From assembly GCF_052857255.1 (NCBI RefSeq), contig NC_135506.1, forward strand, positions 80,026,324-80,090,323: a stretch of DNA of 64,000 nucleotides, given 5' to 3'. The DNA comes from Amblyomma americanum (lineage: Eukaryota; Arthropoda; Arachnida; Ixodida; Ixodidae). Position 1 is the stretch's first letter. Each line of letters opens with the position of its first letter. Shown piece by piece: positions 57,535 through 64,000 of this stretch. The notes under the pieces were generated by a model. That model had not been told where the DNA came from, did not search any database, and saw nothing but the letters and a program-made list of their open reading frames with translations. Both the position numbers and the translations under genes were made by a program.

Positions 57535-57772
57535 GACGAGAAACACCGTAGGAGACGGTCCGAAAATGGTTTGCCTTTTGTTCAGGAGGCACCAGAGACG
57601 GAAGACCACCCACAGTCGTAGAGACAGTGTAACGACCTGGCACCCACCACATAGCATAGCAGCCACCACAACTACTGTCGAGCGGAGCCAACACTGAACA
57701 TCCCGTGGATCCAGTGACAAGCTCTTGGAACGAGACTTGGCTCTTGCCTCCAAGGTCGCCACATCTCCTCTG
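57535..57772 (+). repeat. Exon-like unit 17 (Thr-rich exon family), short
   Basis: Acceptor CCTCTCGTCCGTGACAG; C/A-rich centre (57640-57690, CACCCACCACATAGC and CACCACAACTACTG); donor CTCCTCTG|GTGAGA at 57773-57778. The signature is not clear. Assigned by its acceptor, composition and donor only. Confidence 0.3.
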
Positions 57773-58803
57773 GTGAGAACACTGACACCGTTCGCAATTG
57801 AAGCTGTTAAGCTTATTGTCCTTGTTATCAGTATCCTAACCCCTCGTCGCGCGTGGATCTTCCCAGAAGTGGAAAGCGTGATGCAAACCCAAATCGGAGG
57901 ACCTCACAATTTATGGTAGCGGCAGCATCGGCACTGTAGGTGTCGGAGAGTTTTCACATAAGGCCTCACCATCACTTGGAGTGGAAATGAGAAGTCGTGG
58001 CTAGTGATGCCCGAGTGAGCGTGTTGAACGCGATCATCAAAGCGTTAGGAGTCATGATTTCGGTTTTTACCATAGTTGGCAATCTGATTGGTGTGTAAAA
58101 ATTTTTTCTCGTGAGCCAATCTGAAACACAGGGGGTTTCCAAAATGGTAGGACCGCAAGATTGAAGCCGCGTACGACACTGCATGGCACGATGAATCCGT
58201 ACGCTTCTGCAACATTGTTTAGCGGGCTCGAATTCATAGTGCGACGGTATGGCCTTGTTACTAGGACGTTTAGTCACTCTCGAGCTGGCTCCGAATGCGG
58301 GCAACACAATTTTAGCTCTTAAAAGGCCACAGAAAAGGGTGTTTGAACTTGGCTTTAAAATGATTGCGTTATGTAGAGTACAGGCCACCCAGCATTCATG
58401 CCGCGTACAAGAGCGGGCAAACTTAAAATACTTTCTTTTTTAAACTTCCCACCTTCGCAACTCGCGGCGACACGCGCTGTCGGGCTTTCTCGGGCGAAAC
58501 CTGGCGTACGACGTCACGCCGTGCAAGTAGCCGGGGGTTATCAATTGTTCGCAGCGCCAAATTCTTTCAGACGTCACTCAGGTACCGTGGCCGCGCACGC
58601 CGGCATCCGTTGGAGCAGGGCCGAGTGGGTGGGGTCTTTAGTGTGGACGGCGGGGGAGCGCCGACGCTTGGCCTGCGAAAATTGACGAGAGAGGAGGCAC
58701 GTGGAAGACGCGGAAGTTGAAAATTTGAGTGCATCTAACACAGCTAGCACACAATCTTCCAAGCTTCCAAGTTTCCATCTAACAAGATTCCACGCCAAAA
58801 TTC
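57773..58803. other. No recognised gene; GC-rich 58.44-58.72 kb
   Basis: The GC-rich patch may be promoter-like or a gene start, but nothing identifiable lies in it. Confidence 0.3.
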
Positions 58804-59034
58804 TTGCTGGAGGATATTTGTGAAGCGGCCCCCTTTAACATCCCAGAAATACAAGTTTACGAGAGCCCCTTTCTTAGGCCCTTTATTGAGTGCTTGGATT
58901 TTAGTTTCGAGCATGGAGCTCGGAACGGACTTTTGTATCAGGAGCTATGCGCCGAAACGGCATATGCGACTCGGTGTAGGAGGTTGAAACTCTTATGCGA
59001 CCCCAGAACTGGAGAAACGGCAAGCAAGAAATGA
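58804..59034 (+). CDS. Unidentified small open frame
   Basis: 76 codons (M-L-E-D-I-C-E-A-A-P-F-N-I-P-E-I-Q-V-Y ... ending in A-S-K-K). The composition looks protein-like and it follows a GC-rich patch, but I recognise no family and there is no independent support. It could be chance. Confidence 0.15.
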   Translation: MLEDICEAAPFNIPEIQVYESPFLRPFIECLDFSFEHGARNGLLYQELCAETAYATRCRRLKLLCDPRTGETASKK

Positions 59035-60377
59035 AAGCGAGAGTTGGCTAGACTAAACTACACCGCAAGTCAAGGGGAGGTATTGAGCGATGCTTATACC
59101 GATAGGAAAAAAAAACTGCAGTTACGTGCCGCCGAGAGCAGGTGTCAGCATGAAATGTACTGCAGTAAAGAATAGTAACGCATTCTAGAACGCCCATGAA
59201 AGGTAGTAGCCGCACACAGGATTTGGCCCATCACTTTGGCGGCTGAATATTCCCCTGCCTCGCTGCGCACTCTGCTTTCGTGGCTTGACTAGCCTCCTCC
59301 ATCAACAGCCGCTTTTTTTGGTGAACGCATTCGACTTTCTTCGTCAGTTTGAGTGCTTACATGCCACCGCACTGAGCAGCTTCTGTTTTTAAAACTGAGC
59401 CTTGCGCTAAGTGTCCCACGCTTCTTTCGCGTTTTTATGTGCCAGTGCGCTCGCCCAGTGTTCTTTTGGTTTCGACAGGCTTTGTTACCTTCTCATCTTC
59501 ACGTGCGGCTACATCAAGCAGCCGTTGGAGGCACTCCTGCCTCTGGAGTTATCCGGCTCGCTAGACGGAAGAAATGGGCATACGCGTCTCCTTAACCCAC
59601 GGCTTTTATACTTCGTAATACGGATGCGCCTACGTACACCACCATAAACCACAATAAACCCTAACTTAAACCGTGTCTTTCCAGTCACTTTCACTTAAGA
59701 CGTTTAAATTGTCTGTCCTTGTCAGGAGCTAAAACGACGTGAGTTTTATAGAAAGTACAAAAGGTTTCACCAAACAGTCTGCTTGTGCCGCATAAACGGA
59801 CTTGCTGTTTTCGACTGGCGACTGGTGCCCATCAGTTACTTAAACGTTACACTGAGTGCAATATTAGATTGGCCTGTATAGACGTCTGTCCGAAAACGAA
59901 ACTTCCTCAAGCCGATTTAGCAAGTCGAATGCGTGCGTTTTTAGGCCCAAATCCCAGCGACCACGCTTCTCCGCCATTCAGTTTAAAACGATGGCAACCA
60001 GTCTTTTCCTCTCAGGACGCTACGAGAAAACTACTCGTGATGGGACGATTTTAAAAGGAAATTTTCTCAGCTATAATTCTGCTTTATGTGCTGTCCGGTG
60101 AAACGTCAGCATAATCGAAAACAGTAAAAGCAATAAATTTTCACTCAGGTGAATAATTGAGTGCCGCTGTCTTCAGTTTCACTCTAAACACCACCCAGGA
60201 AAAAGGCATTTCAGTAATGTTTAAATAACCTTAACTAGTAGTTAATAGTAGTTGCCGCAATGTAGCCGGAGCTGTCGCTGAACCAATGATTGACCGCCAG
60301 TTACTATTACTGCTACTACAACTCCGAAAGATATGTGCTTTCCCAGATTCCTGTTTGATAGCCATCCGCCTTGTATT
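59035..60377. other. No recognised gene
   Basis: Nothing identifiable. Confidence 0.35.
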
Positions 60378-60465
60378 TCCTCCGGAGCCCTCCACTACGG
60401 CGTCCCTCATAGCCTGAGTCTCTTTAGGCCGTTTTACCACCATATCCCTAAACCTAAACATTATC
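60378..60465 (+). mobile_element. SINE 3' fragment, 'GGGACGTTAA' family
   Basis: TCCGGAGCCCTCCACTACGG, CGTCCCTCATAGCCTGAGTC, TTTAGGCCGTTTTACCACC. Only the 3' third of the element. Confidence 0.7.
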
Positions 60466-60717
60466 TTTGCAGTCACTTTCTCAGGTTCAAAGTCCTGAAA
60501 ATAAAGCAGGATGCGGCGTGCATGTGGACAGCAATCAATGATTCCTTTCCGCACGTCTGCTAAACGTTGTGTGTCGTTCAATCGCAGGAGAAAACCTTGG
60601 AAAAGTCATTGTGGTACGTTTTTAATACTGAAATAAATGGGGACCACACTCTTCTATTCTCCCGCTATCCTGAACCTGCACCGCCAACTTCATGCAGGTT
60701 TTCCGCCGTGGTTCATT

Positions 60718-60797
60718 TTCCGGAGCTCTTCACTACGGCGTCCCTCGTAGCCTAAGACAGTTTGGGAGGCGAAAGCCCCATAAACCAAACCAATCAT
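60718..60797 (+). mobile_element. SINE 3' fragment, 'GGGACGTTAA' family
   Basis: TTCCGGAGCTCTTCACTACGG, CGTCCCTCGTAGCCTAAGAC, CCCCATAAACCAAACCAAT. Only the 3' third of the element, 0.3 kb after a similar fragment. Confidence 0.7.
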
Positions 60798-60846
60798 TGC
60801 TGCATAACCTGTGCCTGTGGTGGCGTTCAAGGCAGAGCTCCTGCAG

Positions 60847-61089
60847 CTTGTAACACTCTGTTGGACCCCTTTTTAACGTGTTGCTCTAGGCGACACCACT
60901 TGTGTACTTGCGGCCGGTTGCCATTCGTCGTACTGGCCACCCTATATACACAGAGTGCGCAGAACCAGACAAAACACCCCGCGTACGCGTGCCATCCTCA
61001 GCACAAACAATCACATTGACAGCTGACAGGTGGTCACAATTCCCGGATTCTTTCACGGGTCAGCCGGTCAGACCTCAGGCTGACCCGAG
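60847..61089 (+). repeat. Exon-like unit 18 (Thr-rich exon family), short
   Basis: Acceptor-like GAGCTCCTGCAG; signature-like GACACCACTTGTGTACTTGCGG at 60891-60912; C/A-rich DNA (60950-61015); donor GACCCGAG|GTAAAC at 61090-61095. At 243 bases it is similar in size to units 6 and 17. Confidence 0.35.
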
Positions 61090-61254
61090 GTAAACAATGC
61101 AATCAGTGAGAGGGACTGGACATAAAAAGTGACTGCGTACATATATGTGCCTACAGTTTGCAATAGGTAGGGTTCGTGGCATTTAGGGCCGATTGGGTTG
61201 GTGGTGATGCAGGTAGCAGTGTGCGGCTGTCTGTAGCAGGCCCTTAAGCACAAT

Positions 61255-61420
61255 GACTTAGTGGCTGTCGAATTCTGCTGGTGAGCTAAAGGCTGCGGGA
61301 TCGAAACCTGGGCGTGGAGACTGTCTTATATGGAGGTGAAATGCAAAAACTTCCATGTGCTGTGAGATGTCGGTGCTTGTGAATCCTTCATCACCAAATT
61401 CCCGAAAAACTTACACATAC
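61255..61420 (+). mobile_element. tRNA-derived SINE variant, copy 1
   Basis: GACTTAGTGGCTGTCGAATTC, GGTGAGCTAAAGGCTGCGG, GATCGAAACCTGGGCGTGG (B-box-like), GGAGGTGAAATGCAAAAACTT, GTGAGATGTCGGTGCTTGTG. Shares its whole order with 63757-63925. A variant lineage related to the 'GGGACGTTAA' family, with a diverged middle. Confidence 0.8.
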
Positions 61421-62226
61421 CGCCGACTTCCTGACCGTCACGGACAGAGCATCCACCACTGTTCGGCGGTCAATCTTAGGTGTTACCTAGGGAAAAGTAA
61501 CTGAAGTAATTTAAAGTAATTAACGTAGTTGTAATGAATGTGCAAGTGATATTTACATTTATTTTGCCCTTGCACGTCGACACAGCAAACGTTTTTTTCC
61601 GTTACGCGATTCGACAAATGTTGAAGCGTGGTTCATATCATTCTTCCTCCACTGCTCATTGCATTCTAAATGGCCAGCATGTCAGCCTGGGACAAGGCTA
61701 CCCGCAAATCACGCAGGCAGTTCGTTGAATTGAGGAAGGCTGGAGGACATTCAAGAAACCTACGATTTTCGTTCCAACGCTGTCAGCTTCTTGATCAATT
61801 CAGTCGACGGTGACTAAAGACACTGGATCTGAAAGCGATAGTTTTGTAATAGTGCGGTTATCTTCACTTTTAAGCAGTTCAATCACTCCAGTGTTTTCTA
61901 CCTAATAGTCCATGGAAAGTTCTTTCCAGACATCCGTGATGGACAGTGCCTTCTGTGTCCTTCCTGATTTTTTGGTCTTTAAGATGTATCAGAACAAAAA
62001 ACAAAACATTGTAAATTTCTGTGGGCAGAAGAAAGTCCTTTGAAAAGTTTAGAATAATCGGCAGAGATACTTTGTCGTGGGCTTTTTAGCGATTTTTCTC
62101 TATGCTTACTTTGAAGTGCAGATCATTTAGGTTTACAGTGAACACTTCTGTGGAATGTACATTTTGATTTTGTGAATTTTGCATAGTTTCTAAACGAACG
62201 CCGCCCCCCTCTCCCATTTCATGCAG
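61421..62226. other. AT-rich, no recognised gene
   Basis: Nothing identifiable. Ends with CCCCTCTCCCATTTCATGCAG, the acceptor of unit 19. Confidence 0.35.
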
Positions 62227-63036
62227 GTTGCGCCATAAGTCCCAACATAGTAGCTACCTCTTCTGGTCACGGCTTGAAGACTGCCTCGCCGGCGCCGTCT
62301 CTCCGTGTGCCTCCGACGCACTTCTTCACGCAGATACGGAGCGATCTACATAAGCTGAGGAGGCAAGCTCAATTCTACGCTTCGCAACACGGCGGCAGTG
62401 TAATTCCTGTGCGTGGTACTTCTGTCGGCACTCCTGTTGTTCTTCATGCTCGGGCAGACGCCTTTTCAACAGATTCACCCATGCGGCACCACTCCAGTTT
62501 CTGTTGCCAACAGCCAACCACCTGACTACCAAACATAGGCGCCTAAACAACAACTAAACGTGAACAGCAACGAAAAGGAGAAAAACCTGCCAAGAATTCC
62601 AACAGACCTACAGTCCATTCACTACACAAATAAAGGTACCCGTCCCGAAAACATACCTACAGTCAATTCACTGCACGCCTTTTCAACACATTCACCCGTG
62701 CGGCACCACTCCAGTTCCTGTTGCCAACAGCCAACCATCAGAGTTCCAATCATAGGCGCCTAAACGACAACTAGAACGTGAACACCAACGAAAAGGAGAA
62801 AAATCTGCGAAGAAACCCAACAGACCTACAGTCCTTTCATTACACGAATGATACCCGTCCCGAAAACAGACATACAGCCCAATCACTACACAATTAACGA
62901 CACCGTTTCCAGCGCCACCACTGTACAAAAGCTAACGCCAGCCGCTAGGCACCCACCAAGATATGCAACCCGTACCGACACAGGTATATCCATCGTAGCT
63001 GGCACAACCACGCCCGTAACCACACCACCATTCTAA
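62227..63036 (+). repeat. Exon-like unit 19 (Thr-rich exon family), with internal duplication
   Basis: Acceptor CTCTCCCATTTCATGCAG. Signature at 62427-62456 reads G-T-P-V-V-L-H-A-R-A. The phase-0 frame meets a stop at the fourth codon. C/A-rich DNA follows, including a 217-bp tandem duplication. Closest relative in the window is unit 14. No donor found. Confidence 0.5.
62458..62895 (+). repeat. Tandem duplication, two units of about 217 bp
   Basis: ACGCCTTTTCAACA(G/C)ATTC starts unit 1 at 62458 and unit 2 at 62675. Both continue with GGCACCACTCCAGTT, CATAGGCGCCTAAAC, CGAAAAGGAGAAAAA, CCAACAGACCTACAGTCC and CCCGTCCCGAAAACA. The units differ at scattered bases and by small indels. Confidence 0.9.
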
Positions 63037-63756
63037 CATCCTGTCAGGCAGAACTACGGCAGGGGAGGCTGTTCTCCTGGAGCAGGCCGCACGCAATTGA
63101 TTGGCTTTTAATGCGAAATAATTATATGTCCCATTAGTACAAACGCCGCCATCAGCAGTGAGTCGCCCAACTATGGCACAAAATTCCTCAGTGACGTCAG
63201 CATGATCTCGCATGACATCAGCATAGACCATAAGTAGTGAGGTCTGCAGCAAAGAAGAAAAAACTCCTTCCAAAAATGTAGAGAATTAAACCGTGGCAAG
63301 GCGAGCACTCAAACCATAGGCCAGAAAACATCGCATTTTGGCGAAAAAACTTGAACCTAGCGTATGAGTTTCTTTACGATATTGTGCTAATGAGTGTATC
63401 TCGTTAGAAACGAAGAAATCTTTAGTGAACCTCGTAACAGAGCTCAGGATGAGACAATGCTTTCACATTCGAAGCACGTAGGCAGTCTTAAGTGCCCTCT
63501 GTTATTTCTTCTACCAGTCCTCTACCAGTTAGTCAGTTACTTCTGAGGATGCTTGGGTGGTACTAAAGCTTCAAAGACACTCATGTTCCTAGAAACCATT
63601 ACATGTCCGCTCTGTAGCTACTGCAAGGAGATAACCAAGAATGAAGTAGATAGGTGTTAACAGGCATTCGGTGCGATTTAATATAGGAAAAAGTTAGCTA
63701 AAATGTTTGCTATCTGCAGGCAACCAGCAAAATCACTTTTATTTAGTTGCGGCTAT
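63037..63756. other. No recognised gene
   Basis: Nothing identifiable. Confidence 0.35.
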
Positions 63757-63925
63757 GACTTAGTGGCTGTCCAATTCTGCTGGTGAGCTATAGGCCGAGG
63801 GATCGAAACCTGAGCGTGGGGACCGCCTTAGATGGGGGTGAAATGCAAAAACTTCCATGTGTTGTGAGATGTCAGCGCTTGTGAATGCTTTATCACCAAA
63901 TTCCCGACAAACACATCAAAATCAC
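63757..63925 (+). mobile_element. tRNA-derived SINE variant, copy 2
   Basis: Same as 61255-61420: GACTTAGTGGCTGTCCAATTC, GGTGAGCTATAGGCCGAGG, GATCGAAACCTGAGCGTGG, GGGGTGAAATGCAAAAACTT, TGAGATGTCAGCGCTTGTG, CACCAAATTCCCGACAAAC. Confidence 0.8.
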
Positions 63926-64000
63926 TAAATATTTTGACCATGTTTGGTGACAATTAGTTTTCAGGCTTAAAGCCTTCGCTAAAGGCACGAAACGCTTTTC

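Noticed and set aside
3583..63036. Exon-like units as ordinary C/A-rich low-complexity DNA
   Set aside because: Composition alone cannot explain the shared signature peptide, the shared start, the acceptor/donor positions and the common strand. It is kept as a finding, but single weak units (3, 4, 17, 18) could still be chance.
1..64000. CRISPR arrays, rRNA genes, phage or plasmid functions
   Set aside because: No regular spacer-repeat arrays or bacterial genes; tandem repeats here have no unique spacers.

Overview
This window looks like non-coding-rich genomic DNA of a hard (ixodid) tick. The main reason is the many tRNA-derived SINE copies of the Ruka type known from ixodid ticks (tRNA-like head, the block 'GTGCACGTTAAAGATC', the block 'CCTCCACTACGGC'). 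CR1/L2-like and I-like LINEs and an M13 (neprilysin-like) peptidase exon fit the same assignment. I see no bacterial operons, CRISPR arrays, rRNA genes or functional tRNA genes.

Layout. 1.0-1.6 kb holds a LINE RNase H fragment next to a HARBI1/Harbinger-like transposase fragment. From 3.6 to 14 kb, and again from 37.2 to 63 kb, there is a series of related exon-like units, all on the + strand. A typical unit has a splice-acceptor-like start, a segment starting V-I-G-P/A, a conserved G-T-P-x-V-P/L-H peptide (DNA close to CTGTTGTTCCTCATG), a C/A-rich Thr-rich stretch and a GTGAGT-type donor. Most are broken by stops or frameshifts. The block between them (14-37 kb) holds the M13 exon (- strand, 16.5-18.45 kb), nested I-like LINE copies (23.5-27.4 kb), an 84-bp minisatellite (28.3-29.5 kb), a cluster of Ruka SINEs with head-to-head junctions and a SINE-plus-flank duplication (30.9-33.1 kb), and a decayed CR1/L2-like LINE (33.5-37.1 kb).

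The one well-preserved long coding exon is the M13 protein: 644 codons, open throughout, with a transmembrane anchor, but every zinc-binding and catalytic residue of the family is replaced. It is best read as a pseudo-protease. The repeated exon-like units are what I cannot match to anything known; they look like a tandemly expanded and mostly decaying Thr-rich (mucin-like) exon family. Three SINEs have clear target-site duplications, so their boundaries are firm. All assignments are by eye from sequence; no database search was run.
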